64,000 nucleotides of DNA from Gordionus sp. m RMFG-2023 (GCF_954871325.1 NC_088777.1:47655366-47719365), one strand, 5' to 3'. Positions 49,201-60,515 are shown, counted from the stretch's first letter. The notes: generated from the letters alone by a model not told the origin. Made by a program: numbers and translations.

Positions 49201-52200
49201 TGCGCCAACATCGACAAATATTTTGGATTGGTGGGCAAAGAACGCCTCCATATATCCCACTTTGTCGTTAATGGCTAGGGATTATTTAGCGCAACAAACT
49301 ACAAGTGTTGCAAGTGAGAGAACCTTCAGCAAAGCGGTTGATTGTATGACCAAAAAAAGAAATAGGATGGCTTTAGAAACCCTTAAACAATGCCTGTGCC
49401 TAAGTTATTGGGTTGGAATAAATGTAAATATTAGTTGTGATTGCGTTTAGACCGTATTAACATATATAATTAGTTCGAATAATATTTTTTTAAACTTTAA
49501 ACAAGAATTTTACCCCCTCCCCCCCCCACCACAAATTAGTAAAATTTAATAATGATTTTTTTTTTAATTCTTCTAATATATCTTTATATTTATTTTGAAG
49601 CTTTACGGAAGAAAAAGATTTGGCAAATGAAAAATGAACCAGAAGACATTTTTTTTTATATTATAATATTTTTTATTTATTAGATTATTAGATTTTTATA
49701 TTTGTAATTGTAAAATTTTAATTCATGATTTATAAAGATTTAAATAAATAAAATGAAAAAAATTTCAAAGCGGAGTTGTGAACACGACAAAATTTATGTA
49801 ATCATTTTATTTTATTAAGTAGACAAGATCTGGTTCGAACTAGTTCTCCTATACTTTGTTTCGAAGATATCAATAAATTACTAAAATTCTAAGCCAGGAC
49901 ACTATTTCAGGAGAAAAATAGTTTTGGGGTTCATAAATTCTAGAAGTTTTTTTAAAAAAAAAGATATCTATATCTTAATCCTCAAAATGTCGACTAATCA
50001 ACTCAAAACTAGACTCGATTTATTGCGACTTCGACTCAAAGTTGGAGTTAGGAAAATTCGACCATTTAACAGCACTACTTACTTGCTTACTTATATATTC
50101 TACAATTTTTGTTTAATTGATGATCTTATACAAGATAATTTTTATTATTTAAAATAGCTTACTATCTTTCGAATTTATCATTAATATTAAAATCTGCTAT
50201 TTTTTTTGCCTTTAAAACCATGAATACATTTTTTTTGAAAGGATGACAGCAATTCCAGAATACCCGTAAATATGGAAAGTGAATCAGAAGAAGAATCTGA
50301 TCAATTCTTATATTCACAAAATCTTCAAGAAGTTCAAGATAAAGTCATGTCTCCAAAAATCAAACAACCCTGCAAATACAGGTTCGAAGAAATGAGCCAA
50401 GAAGGAAAAAGTTTTTACACTTTATTTTTTTAAAAAAAGATTAAATTAAATAATTATTTCTAAACTTATATAGGATTTATATATTAAATTATCTTTGTCT
50501 GACTTTTATAAGGTTTTTATACGCTAAATTTCTTAGTACAATTTGCGATTTTTATCGATAAAGTTGATTATCAAACATAAAATTGAAGAATAAAATATGG
50601 AATTTAATGAATAAATTTTAAATTTTCTTTTCTATAAATATATTTATACCGGCTTAAAATGACATTTTTCTCAAATTTCTTTTAATATTCTAATTTATAG
50701 TGTTTCTTAAAAAGAATATTTTATATGATTGTCAACCCATTTTATTAACCATGATCCATATCTCTCTAACCGGCAATCTTACCCTTTACTTCATTTACTG
50801 GTTTAAATTTAAAATTTATTTCATCCAATCAAAAAAATTTCCTTTAGTCAAATACTCCTTGAGTTTGAGCTATTATTTTTTTTTTTAAATAATTTTTTTC
50901 TAATATTTTTTTGTTTGTTTATTTGCGTAATAATATGAAAAACAACTATATTATAAAGCGTTACGTTCTTACCCGCGTATTTTACCGGCTCAAGTCAGCG
51001 ATCAACTCATGAGACTTAAAACGGGAGACAAAAGAGAAAAACGAAAGACCAAAAGGCTAGCCAAGTTAGAAAAGAAGAGGGTCGAAAAGCTGAAGGCGAT
51101 GGAAGATGTTAAAAGGCTCAGAGGTAATTTTTTTTTTGAATTAGCTGACGGATTTTTATTAGAACACACAAAAATAATGAAATAGTAAATAGTGTTAATT
51201 AATGAATAATAGTGCGCACAAATTGAGCGATTCAAACGCTGCATTGCAAGCGCGAACTATGCATTTCAAATGGCCTCGTGTAAATTGATAAAATTATCGT
51301 TTGGCGTTAGCGACCATTTTAAAAAAACGCAAATAGGTTTGCCTTTTTCATTACTTTTTTTATTCTTCGCTTTGTAAAATTATATAAAATGTAATATAAA
51401 TAACTTACTTATATCCTAAAATAGAATATTTAGAAATCAAAGAAATAAGAACGCAGACGATAATATAATTTTCAAAGACAAAACTTTTTTTTTAGAACTT
51501 ATTTAAAATTTTGAATTAACGATATTGATATAAAGACAACCTCAATTTGAACAAGGGGTATTACGTCTTTTTTATTTAAAAATTACTGCAAAACGTAAAC
51601 ACTCAATCTGTGCGCACTTTAATAAGAGTCTTGCTGAGCAAAAATGTTGTATTTGGAAATATTTAAATTAACCATGCGTTATTTAGCCAAAATATATGAT
51701 CTCTTATAAAAAAAATGAATATCAGGTCTTCAGCTCAAAGAAATTCGTAAAAAATTGGACAAGCTCGAAAAAGTTGCCGGAATAAAGGGTCTTGATTCGG
51801 TGCTAACCCTCGAGGATATAGATAAAGATTACGATCCTAAAAAATTTGACCGTATGATTGCCGTAATATTTTATAATACATAAATTAGTCATCGATATGT
51901 GGAAAGCATTTTTTATAGGTTTTTTTTCTAACAGGAATCAGTGGTTTCGAGTTAGCTTATAAGTCTTCAATTTTTTTACGACTCAAGACTCGACTGGGGT
52001 TAAAACTGCCGCATCGGCTGAGCCATTTTGCACTGCCTATATTTTTATTTTTTAAAACATTTTAAATAAAGTGCCTATTAATGTTCATTTGCAATTGTTG
52101 AAAATAAAATCATTTTTAGAAAATATTTTTTAAAAATAAAAATTCGGACAGACCTACAAACCGCGAACCAAATTTTAAATTTAGCTTTTTTTAGCGGAAC

Positions 52201-55200
52201 CGGGTAAATTTGGGTAAAACCTAAAAATATTGGCATCATAATTCGAGCCATCTAAATATATATCTCATTTAAAATTATAATTATCAAAATATAAATTTTA
52301 CGTTTCCGAAACGTTTCATTTTATATTTCCTGAATTCCTCTTGGCACTCACTCATGTTACTTTAGCACGTGATTTATAATGTTTATTATTTTAATGGTTT
52401 AGAAAATGTTTGACGATCAATATTACGAAAAAAATGTCGACCCAACTAAACCCGTGTTCGACGATACCGACGAAGAGTTGGAACAGATAAAAAGTTTTAT
52501 GAACAAATTTATGTTTTTTTCTCCCAAATTTTTTTCTAACAAATATTTGCATAATCTCTTCTAAATATTTTTAGTGTTTTTGCTTTATCAATTTATCTAA
52601 CATAATAAATTCTGATATGAGTTAACTTCATGAGTGTCATGTTTATGACTGCATATTAACCAGCATCTATTATGTGTGGCTATGTAATTTAAGATTAAAC
52701 TGCTGAGAGCATATGATTTCATATTTTAGATTAGCAATAATGGTCAATTGTATAGTCGTTTATATATCATTAAAAATGGAAGATAATCTTTTATAAATTT
52801 AATATACCACAATAATTTTCTCGATTACTTATCTAGCTTCCATCATGTTATCTAAGAGGAAGCTCTAACCACCATATAGTTTTATGATTTGGATTGGTCG
52901 TTTATATTCTTTTCTTCGAGAATTGTTGATTTGGTTAGGCCTATAAATTTTTCCTTATTAGCCCATTCTATAAAACATTGTCATCATATTGCCTTATGTG
53001 GTTTTTAAAAACCATTATCTATTTAGGCATATGTATGACCTTTTTTATCACTTGTAATTCTTTAGACGCAAAATTTTTTTATATCAAAAATCGAAATTTA
53101 TATTAAAAAATATTATTTTTAGAAATGTCTTGTATTGTTCTAATTATTTATATTGTAGTTTATTTTGTATGCATAATAGAATAAATGACAAAATATGAAA
53201 TTCAGAATAATTTTTCAGAGTTAGCAAATTTAAAAAAGTATAATATATTAATATAAAACCCGATCGAAGGCCGGGCAAAATCGGGCGAAGGCCTTCAAAT
53301 TAGGGAAAATAAGGGGCGAAGCCCTCCTAAAAGTTTTTTAGTTGAGCCCCCTTAGATTGTAAAGGCTAGCGACGCTCCTGACAAATTTATAATTATTAAA
53401 TTTATGCAAAGAGTTTTCGTTCAGCCTATCTCCAAAAGACTGATGGGAAATATCATTCACTTATTTTAAAATCATCCATAAAATATAATTAATTATGCTT
53501 TAATTTATAAATATGATAAAAAATAATATTATAATTAGTACAATAAGAAATATTACTGAGTCATATTTTGGTCGATAAACCCGACAGAAGGCAGGGAAAT
53601 AAAAATTCACGCAAATAAGTGAAAAATATAATGGCAACCATGCATGCAGGGTTCTATAAATATCTAAATTATCTAATTATAAATAAATTATTATACCTTT
53701 CTATATACCCGCTAGGTAAGTACAATGAACATCAAGGTACAAGTAAAAAGATCAAAATGGGTAAATTAGATGAAAATACCCAAAACGGTTTATATTTTAA
53801 AATTATTCCATTTTAATAATTTTTTATACATTAAATCAAGACTTATCCGTAAATTTTTTGTTCTTTAAAATTTATTAATAGCGCTTGTTGAATTTCTTTC
53901 CTAAGTTAGATCTAATTTTTTATATGCATCCAATGGATTAAAATTAGGGCTGTGCCGATATTAAATATCGGATCGGATCGGTACCGATATTCAGCGTTTT
54001 CCGAAAATATCGGATCGGGTCGATCCTGTAAAAAACCCGATCCGATCGTTTTACTTTTTCTTTTTTTTGTTATTTTATGTTATTTTATTTTATGTTATAT
54101 AATAAATAATTTTTTAAAATTTTATTTCTTTTTTAAAATAGATTTATAGTATTTTAAAAGTTTTTTTTTATAAAAATAGAAAGGAACACCCAAATTTTTA
54201 TTTATATTAAATCTTTTTAAATAACGCCAATTTTTATATTTATACTTTAAATAAAAGAATTTTTTTAAATATGGTATCTGAATTTTACAAAAGACAAAGA
54301 TAATTTTGCAAAATGCGTTATCTGCGGAATCATCCGAGTCTGCCTTCAGTACGGCAGGAGATATAAATAGTCCATATCGTAGAAGCTTATTCCCAGTAAA
54401 TCTAGAGGCTCTCATATTTATTAAAAAAAATCTAATATATTATAATTTTATATATTAAATATTACAATTTTATAATTTCAACATAAAATGGATATATTAT
54501 TAAATATATATTTTTTTATTATAGTCTTAATTGTAGAAATAAAAAAAATTAAATTATTCATAATTCGATTTTTTGCATAAAAAATATTGATTTCTTAATT
54601 ACATTTGGTTCAAACGGGGGTGAGTAAAAATCAGTAAAAATATCGGATCGGTTTTGAAGCAATATTGGGATCGGATTGGTAAAAAATATGTAGATCGGCA
54701 CAGCCTTAAAATTGGGTACCCTTTTTTTAATAAAACAATTCTCACATGGCATCCTCCCATTTTTATTTTTTAAAAAAAATTAAGAATTCAAAGATTTGAA
54801 ACGAAATTTGGACGATTATTCAAAGTTACAATTTGAAGGTATCGTTGCTGGTATACCTACGCGATTTAAATATCGGCAAGTAGTGCCCAACCAATTTGGG
54901 TTAACGTTAGATGAAGTATTAAATTTTTTTAGATATTTTTTTATACTATGAGCAAAAAATTGGAACCTTAAAGACGCTGAACCAGATACGCTTAAAAAAA
55001 ATTTGATTCTTGGAACGACTTATCTGAAAATGATTTTATAAAAAAATATCACAATGGTTTCGATCCCTGCTTATGAGGCTTAAAAATTTTTTTTAAATCG
55101 CATTATAAGTATGTTTTTCAAATCTCAGTAGGCTCAGTTTATTATGAGCTCAACCACGAACAGGTTCTGACCTAGACCCTCAGACAGGTCCTGTCCTAGA

Positions 55201-56508
55201 CCCACATACAGGTCTGGACCAAAGACCGGCTCGGAACCTAAAAACGGGTTTTAGTTTTTATTAAAAAGAAAGTCTGTTTCTTTTTTTTTGTGCCAAGATC
55301 TCCTGCTTTGGGAAAATATTTGTTAACAGAGGGTAATATTGCCTGTTTTAGGACTTAATATAATTTTTTTTCTTAATAAACTTTTAAGTTTCACTAAAAA
55401 AAATTAAGAAAAGGATTTTTAAATAAAATTTATTTTTTAGCCTAAAATCGAATATTCATTTTTTTTAACAGATATTTTGCGCTAACGATAAGGAGTTAAA
55501 TAAATGGGTCAGTTTGAAAAAAATGTTTCAATACCGAACTGATCAAGAGGAGAAATTCGATTTGCACGCATATAAAGTTAAAGGGCAACAATTGTATAAA
55601 AAAAGAAAAATTCTGAATAGTTTATTCGAAATGGACGAAAATAAAATTGAGAGCGAACCTAACGATTTGGAAACGGTTCCTGATCTCCTCGAGTAAATAA
55701 TAACAAATTAAAGTCAGGATGTCGAACCGAACCTTGAAACCGTTATAACCGAAACGTCAAAAAAAAATTCTAAAAGGAGGAAACATACTGTCGAACCGGT
55801 TTCATAACGGTCTTTTTAACTATTATATATTGTAAAAATGATTAGCACAATTTTACAAAATACATTTCGTTAATTCGTTTTAATTCAATTTAAAAAAAAT
55901 TAAAGTAGATATTTATATTGGTCAGGTATTTCTTATTCGTGCCTCACAATAAAATAAGGTTATATTTAATTTTTGTTGATTTTTATTTTAATAAATTTTA
56001 AAATAACTTTATTAGATTTTTCGTGGCCAATTTAAAAAAATATATATGTGAATTAATCGGTATAATCCCAAATCGTTTTAAAATTTTAAACAAAGAACCG
56101 GAAATGGAACTGAACCCTTTTAGCATTCGATATCCTGTTTAAGGTATAACTCACTCAAGCTAAATTTAATCGAAACCATTTTTTAAAACTAATTATTCCT
56201 TTTTATAGGAAACAAGGAGCCATTACCATCAAGTCACAAATAGCAACTACTAAGCCTAAAAATATAACAAAATCTACCGAAAAAAGGGATGAAATCAAAT
56301 CCATTCTTATACCCTCGAAAATTTCTGACGAAAAATTATCAAGCTTCAATAATAATAATAATAAACTAAAGGCAAATCAAAGAACAAATCCAAAGTAGAT
56401 CTCAAAAATCTCACTTTACCCTCTGACCAGAGATTATTATCCTATGGTATAAACCCTAAAAAATTTAAGAAGACACAAAAATTTAAAACAAAAATGATGC
56501 CAACATAG
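43205..56508 (+). CDS. KRI1: KRI1, nucleolar 40S ribosome-assembly factor, multi-exon
   Basis: Coding exons: 43,205-43,313; 43,484-43,587; 43,675-43,904; 44,677-44,766; 45,588-45,801; 50,242-50,410; 50,959-51,123; 51,726-51,862; 52,403-52,493; 54,785-54,915; 55,472-55,675; 55,718-55,798; 56,383-56,508; phases agree at every junction. Landmarks in order, as in animal KRI1: NNYNNWREKEEHTKLKARYGD, SKDPKIYDK, MTLKDYERHIIL, YVQQQDKIKQNF, KYRFEEM, SYPRILPAQ, KRLRGLQLKEIRKKL, YDPKKFDRMIAKMFDDQYY, GIPTRFKYRQVVPNQFGLT, ANDKELNKWVSLKKMFQYR and the C terminus LLSYGINPKKF. KRI1 works with KRR1 in 18S rRNA maturation; the protein is basic and acidic-patched as expected. Start: ATG 43,205, just ahead of the conserved first block. 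About 616 aa; the acidic WNWD segment before exon 10 was not found. The last exons are the least certain (see findings). AATAAA at 56,553. Confidence 0.93.
44877..45560 (+). repeat. Purine-strand tandem repeat and inverted partner in KRI1 intron 4
   Basis: From 44,877 to about 45,235 a unit near 18-21 bp (tcaaaaaaggaaaaagtg and variants) repeats some 17 times, leaving the plus strand almost purely purine plus TC. After a T-rich spacer, the complement of the same unit (gactttttgcgttttttgattgac) appears at 45,495-45,560. The arrangement is that of a fold-back element. It lies wholly within the intron 44,767-45,587. Confidence 0.7.
45802..46997. other. KRI1 intron 5, left part
   Basis: AT-rich intron sequence. 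A short open piece LGSANFNKYFING near 45,895-45,935 was considered as an exon but does not fit the splice phase, whereas exons 45,588-45,801 and 50,242-50,410 join directly in phase. Around 46,600-46,720 repeated ggaaccgg/ggaaccg motifs suggest an old MITE. Confidence 0.45.
47006..50077 (+). mobile_element. hAT element with internal palindrome, 3,072 bp, in KRI1 intron 5
   Basis: Ends TAGTGTTGTTAAACG and inverted CATTTAACAGCACTA, flanked by the exact 8-bp duplication CTTACTTG (46,998-47,005; 50,078-50,085). Inside, segment A occurs twice in direct orientation (about 47,130-47,692 and 48,626-49,122), and segment B occurs once inverted (about 47,890-48,610) and once direct (about 49,140-49,980). 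B carries the C-terminal dimerisation part of the transposase: WWAKNASIYPTLSLMARDY and TTSVASERTFSKAV at 49,215-49,345 (+), mirrored at 48,470-48,610. Long G/C runs (48,330; 49,506) mark the mirror positions. The zinc finger and catalytic core are absent. Confidence 0.93.
49138..49450 (+). pseudogene. hAT dimerisation-domain fragment, plus arm of the palindrome
   Basis: An open frame from DAIDNPDPTRDEIVEYF (49,138) to a stop at 49,448 covers the hAT C-terminal dimerisation domain, including ERTFS. The mirrored copy on the other arm (48,410-48,610, minus strand) contains the same region up to TNILDWW. Its integrity on this arm suggests a recent origin or recent loss of the rest. Confidence 0.85.
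51124..51725. other. KRI1 intron 7
   Basis: AT-rich intron; the 80-codon minus frame overlapping it (51,002-51,244) is the shadow of exon 50,959-51,123. Nothing else recognised. Confidence 0.6.
52494..53946. other. KRI1 intron 9, left part, with hAT terminal relic
   Basis: At 53,255-53,385 a block with gaaggccgggcaaaatcggg and ggggcgaagccctcc closes with ctagcgacgctcctga, the style of terminus of ZMYM1-type hAT elements (compare 34,426). No transposase is attached. The remainder is AT-rich intron with a diverged short stretch near 53,560-53,590 (gataaacccgacagaagg) similar to 53,262. Confidence 0.5.
53947..54706 (-). mobile_element. hAT deletion derivative, 760 bp, in KRI1 intron 9
   Basis: Ends GGGCTGTGCCGAT and inverted ATCGGCACAGCCT; flanks TAAAATTA and TAAAATTG differ at one base of eight. 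Subterminal atcggatcgg units occur at both ends. In the middle (plus strand 54,270-54,430) a piece of BED finger, NFAKCVICG, runs almost directly into the C-terminal motif AFSTAGDINSPYRR with LEALIFI, so the element has lost the catalytic core and kept the extreme ends of its transposase gene. Coding sense is plus; element orientation is arbitrary. Confidence 0.85.
54916..55471. other. KRI1 intron 10 with ~24-bp tandem repeat
   Basis: Between about 55,160 and 55,240 the unit acaggt(t/c)ctgacctagaccc occurs three times with small changes (aacaggttctgacctagac; acaggtcctgtcctagac; acaggtctggaccaaagac). The rest of the intron is AT-rich. Confidence 0.6.
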
Positions 56509-56990
56509 CAAACCTGTTCTTTTAAAAAAATAATTGATGGTAAAATGTAAAGAATAAAAATTCGTAAGAAGAAATTTTATGGATCTTTTATATGATTCAA
56601 AATTTTGTGGTGTTACTTGAAACGTTTATTATGTATTTTTATTATATATATATAATGTTGTAATAAAAAATATATAAAAATTTGTATTAAATACAAGTAT
56701 TTTACACTGAGTATTCATACTTTTCAAGCATAAAAAAAGAGAAAAATATAGTGGAAGTAAAAATTTTTTAATTATTATCTTTGATGTGTGTTTTGTGGCT
56801 TTATATAAAAAATATTGATAAAATTAAAGGCATCATGGTTTTTTTCATATTCAAATATTATTTTTAAAAAAGATAAAAGTATCTGGAATGAGATCAAGAA
56901 TATTGATGATCATCCATATTAAAAAAAATATATATAAATATAATAAGTGTTTTTTGAGCATTAAAATTATGGATAGAATAATTTCAAAAA

Positions 56991-57903
56991 TTATAATATC
57001 AGCATATAACTTGCAATGAATATAGCAAATATGCATAAAGTTTGTAAGGCCTTTAAATTGGAAGCTCCATTGCAACCATCTCTATCATTGCAATAACAAG
57101 TTATTCGGGATACACGATAAGTTCCAGTCATTTTATAACATTTATTGTTGACATATTCATTGATATCTATTCCTTTTTTGTCAAAGTCTTGATCAGGGCC
57201 TAACCAAGCACAGTCTCTTATAATTCTGCGATCATCTTCAGCTTTATTGTAATAAAAATTTTGATGTGTTTTGGTTTAGAATATTCAGGTGTGTAAAAAA
57301 GAGGGGGATCAACACAAATTTGCCTGTTCTCTCTAAATATCATTTTAAGCTGGTAACCCCCCCCCCCTTATTTTCTCTTTCAAAAATGTTTATAATATAT
57401 TATTATAAAGAAAATTATTAAAATTTAAAAACTTTTTTAAAAGACTAATTCACAATTTTTGGAAAAAACAAAATTATCTTTATAAAAGTATATGATCAGC
57501 AGGCAATATCCTGTTTACACTTATGAGAATATTTTTCATGACTTTAAAATTTTATTATTATACACTTGTGATAATTAGTAGAATTGTTTAAAACTATACT
57601 CTTCCAATGTCAAAATTACTTGTTTGAACTGTTTTGATACAATATTGTGCATTTCCATTTTGATAAAGTCCATTATTAGGAATACATGGATTTATTTCTT
57701 TAGTTTGATTATTAAATGGGTCCTTACACCTAGAGTCATCATGACTTTTACACTTATAACATTTAATACAGGTATCTATATATGATTTTTGAATTTTGCT
57801 TTTAAGGTTTTATTTTACTTGATTTAAAGCATAAGAATAATCCTATAATTATCCATACATTTATTTTGTAAAGAAACATTTTTGCACCTTTCAGGTATTT
57901 CAT
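56991..57903 (-). CDS. Quiver/Ly6-type GPI-anchored surface protein, three exons
   Basis: Exons 57,903-57,819; 57,775-57,620; 57,241-56,991, in phase, giving 163 aa. Residues 1-28 form a signal peptide (VWIIIGLFLCFKS). The ectodomain has CYKCKSHDDSRCKDPF, then AQYCIKTVQTTEDDRRIIRDCAW, NNKCYKM and ITCYCNDRDGCN. That is the ten-cysteine three-finger (Ly6/uPAR) pattern in the invertebrate Quiver/Sleepless style, where CxxC..SHxDxRCxDPF and the CYC...CN end are typical. The last ~17 residues (TLCIFAIFIASYMLIL) are hydrophobic after a small-residue NGAS site, as for GPI anchoring. Family members modulate ion channels or build septate junctions; which applies here is unknown. Intron 57,776-57,818 is 43 nt; the second is 378 nt and contains a C run at 57,357. 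Convergent with KRI1, 482 bp apart. Confidence 0.88.
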
Positions 57904-58490
57904 TTTTACCAGGCCATGTTGTTGACGACGAAAGCCCTAATATTTTGACATATGCTCAGGAATATCACCTGCTAACACATAGAAAAATTGAATATTTAAT
58001 CTAACAGGTCAAATTTTCGGTTAATATTATATAATATAATATAGGAGAACCCTAGCCCATATCTGTATTTTAGTTATTAAGGGGTTAATTTCAAATTACA
58101 TTTCTGAAATTAATATATTATATTAGAAAATGATATTAAATGAAAAAATAGGGTATTTTATAAGCCAATCAATTATTCAATTGTATTGCATGCAAAAAAA
58201 GTTTAAAAGAACTAGCTGATGAAGCTTCAAATTTCAGTTCAACAATAGGAAAATGTTAAGATTGTTGATACTAAATTACAACCATTATTTATATTAATAC
58301 ATTAAGAAATCGGGTTGGAAGAATTTTTACTTATGAATTAAAGTTATATGACACGATTTATTTTTTATTGAAGATTCAGAAATAATAAGTGATTATAGTT
58401 GCTGCTGCTTTTATTATTATCAAATCTTTATTATGATTACTCCATTATGACGTATGTTAAACTGTAAGGTTTGCGATATATATTTCATGT
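57904..58490. other. 5' flank of the Ly6 gene
   Basis: AT-rich sequence without recognised repeats or genes; would hold the promoter of the Ly6-type gene on the minus strand. Confidence 0.5.
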
Positions 58491-58499
58491 TATTTATTA

Positions 58500-60080
58500 C
58501 TTTTTGTTTAATTGTCCTTTTCCCATGTCTATCCGGGTGTCAGTTTATCCTATAATCCCCTTTCTCTCTTTTTTACGGTCCTAGTCAAACCCAATATTTT
58601 CATGTCAATATCTACCACTTTCAACTAGTTATGGTCGCCCTTATTTTCTATCTCATAGAGTTACATATCCAACTAACCATTCTCATCTCCATTTTCTACT
58701 TGGCATTGTGTATCGTCATAATTAGCCACGTGTCGCTGCCATTCTTCATAGAAATTTTCACATAGTGAATAAAATTTTCCATACACATCTAGAGATATTT
58801 TTATCCATTATGATTGACATCCTGAATCTTCCTTGCATATCTTATTCTTAAGACCATGGCATCCATCTAAGATAAATATATTGTCTAGGCACAAAAACCT
58901 CCCCACTTTTCTAAAATTTTTCATTTCCGATTTTAAACGTGTCTTATATTATTATAATCTCGCACCCATTTTATACATATAAAAACAAATGTCTTGTTAT
59001 CCTTATACAGACTTTCCTTTAAAACGTCACTATACCTTATGTCCCATTTAAGATAGCAAGTACAATTGATAGATTCTAGCAACACTTTTCTCACATACAC
59101 CACTTGGCCATGTTTTGGTCTCTTCGATATTTACTAAACCTTCAGCTTCAAACATAAACTTCGTCTTTCTATACTCATTTTTAAATCTTTCTCTTTCATA
59201 ATCATTTTCCATCAAAGTATTTTATCCATTAATTCCGTTTTAGCCATCACTATGAGCACTAGATCATTGGCATACAATATTTCTATAGCCCCTACATTCA
59301 TTATAATTGTAAAAAAAAGTCACACAATAAATGGGTCTCAACAACTCAATTTAATTATTAATTGGAATCTTGTCTCAACTCAATTCAATTATTAAAAAGA
59401 ATCTTAATTAAACTTTAATTACTCCCTTAACATTAATCAATATATATAATTTAACCTCTTATTAATATATCTTCTATATGAATCATAAATATAATTATTT
59501 ATAATATATGCTAAAAATAAATTCTTTAATACAATAAAATTTTATATTTAATATAACCTAAATGATTATTTTACATCACGAAAATACTAATGTCTAATTG
59601 TATTTCATTTTGCCAGCTTATATTATTTTTCAATTTAGGAAAATATTATTAAAATGCACCGGATACGTGTTTTTAAAATAACCTTTACAAAAAAAATAAT
59701 GCGAAAGGAACTTGTAATATCGATTACTAATTCAAATATAAATACTTCTTTTTTTACAAAAAGTAATATATATAACCAAAATCATAGAAGTTTGCAAATT
59801 ATGCTTTATTCGTCAAAATTAAAATAAAACCTATAAAAACATAAAGTAACTTAATTATTTCAGCATAAATTTTAAGATAATATGTCATGTCAATAATAAA
59901 AAGTAACGGAGTTAAGACAGATCCCTAAGGCAGTTTTACCAGCTATTAATCCAGCCTTTTTTATCTTAGCCCCAACTTTGGGACCTCTCTCAGCATTCTG
60001 TCATATGCCTCCTCCAGATCTACAAATGCATATTTAAATAACTTACCATTCTCTTGGTAAATTTCATGAATTTGCCTTAT
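58500..60080 (-). pseudogene. LINE relic, second family (GSETW / RWM-type reverse transcriptase)
   Basis: Minus strand, from right to left: FKYAFVDLEEAYDRMLREV (~60,000-60,040), GSVLTPLLFII (~59,905-59,935), then after an AT-rich gap of ~600 bp LYANDLVLIVMAKTELMDK (~59,225-59,285) at the YADD position. Next come a damaged cysteine-rich piece (~59,010-59,090) and SMKNGSDTWLI with MRMVSWIC (~58,650-58,760), corresponding to the GSETWAL and MVRWMCGV landmarks of this LINE type. ADD is changed to AND and there are many stops. 5' truncated and dead; unrelated to the RLE-type LINE of the left half. Confidence 0.75.
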
Positions 60081-60119
60081 ATAATGTTTTCCCAAATGTA
60101 AAGACAAACTACATAGCAT

Positions 60120-60515
60120 TCAATCCATATGCGCAGTCAAGGGGGTTAGGGCAAGGGAAAATCATCATTTTTTAGAAATTCTTGTAAATAATATTTTAGA
60201 CTAATAAAAAAATCTCCTATATACATCCCTTTCCCTCCTGAAAAAATTTATACAATATATCATTATAAACAAAATTTTTAAATTATTTTACTAAAATGTT
60301 AATAATATTTTAAAATAGCCGTTATCATTCAATATTTTCAGAAAAAAAGCATTTTTATTTTTAAAAAGTGACAAACTTATATTTATAAAAATCTAGCATC
60401 CCAAAGCTTATAAATAAGTGTACCTAAGGATCTCCAAATAAATTTTTTGGGAAAAACCCCAGCTTAATAGCCCCCCCCCTCCCCCCACTTAGCAAAATCC
60501 TGCTACGCGTATGAT
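60120..60515 (+). repeat. MITE-like element with short imperfect inverted ends
   Basis: Left catatgcgcagtcaaggggg and right ...gctacgcgtatg give inverted ends matching at nine of eleven bases, and both ends carry a G-rich (left) or C-rich (right) block. No clear target duplication. Internal sequence is non-coding. Confidence 0.4.

Noticed and set aside
51950-52025. Small MITE with cagtgg start and gcactgcc end
   Set aside because: Inverted match is weak and flanking 8-mers do not agree.
54122-54415. 97-codon minus frame
   Set aside because: Antisense shadow of the hAT dimerisation fragment within the 53,947-54,706 element.
55680-55715. Reassigned TAA codon (altered genetic code)
   Set aside because: All other exons of KRI1, DNAJB11 and the Ly6 gene lack internal TAA and end at normal stops; a 42-nt intron is simpler.
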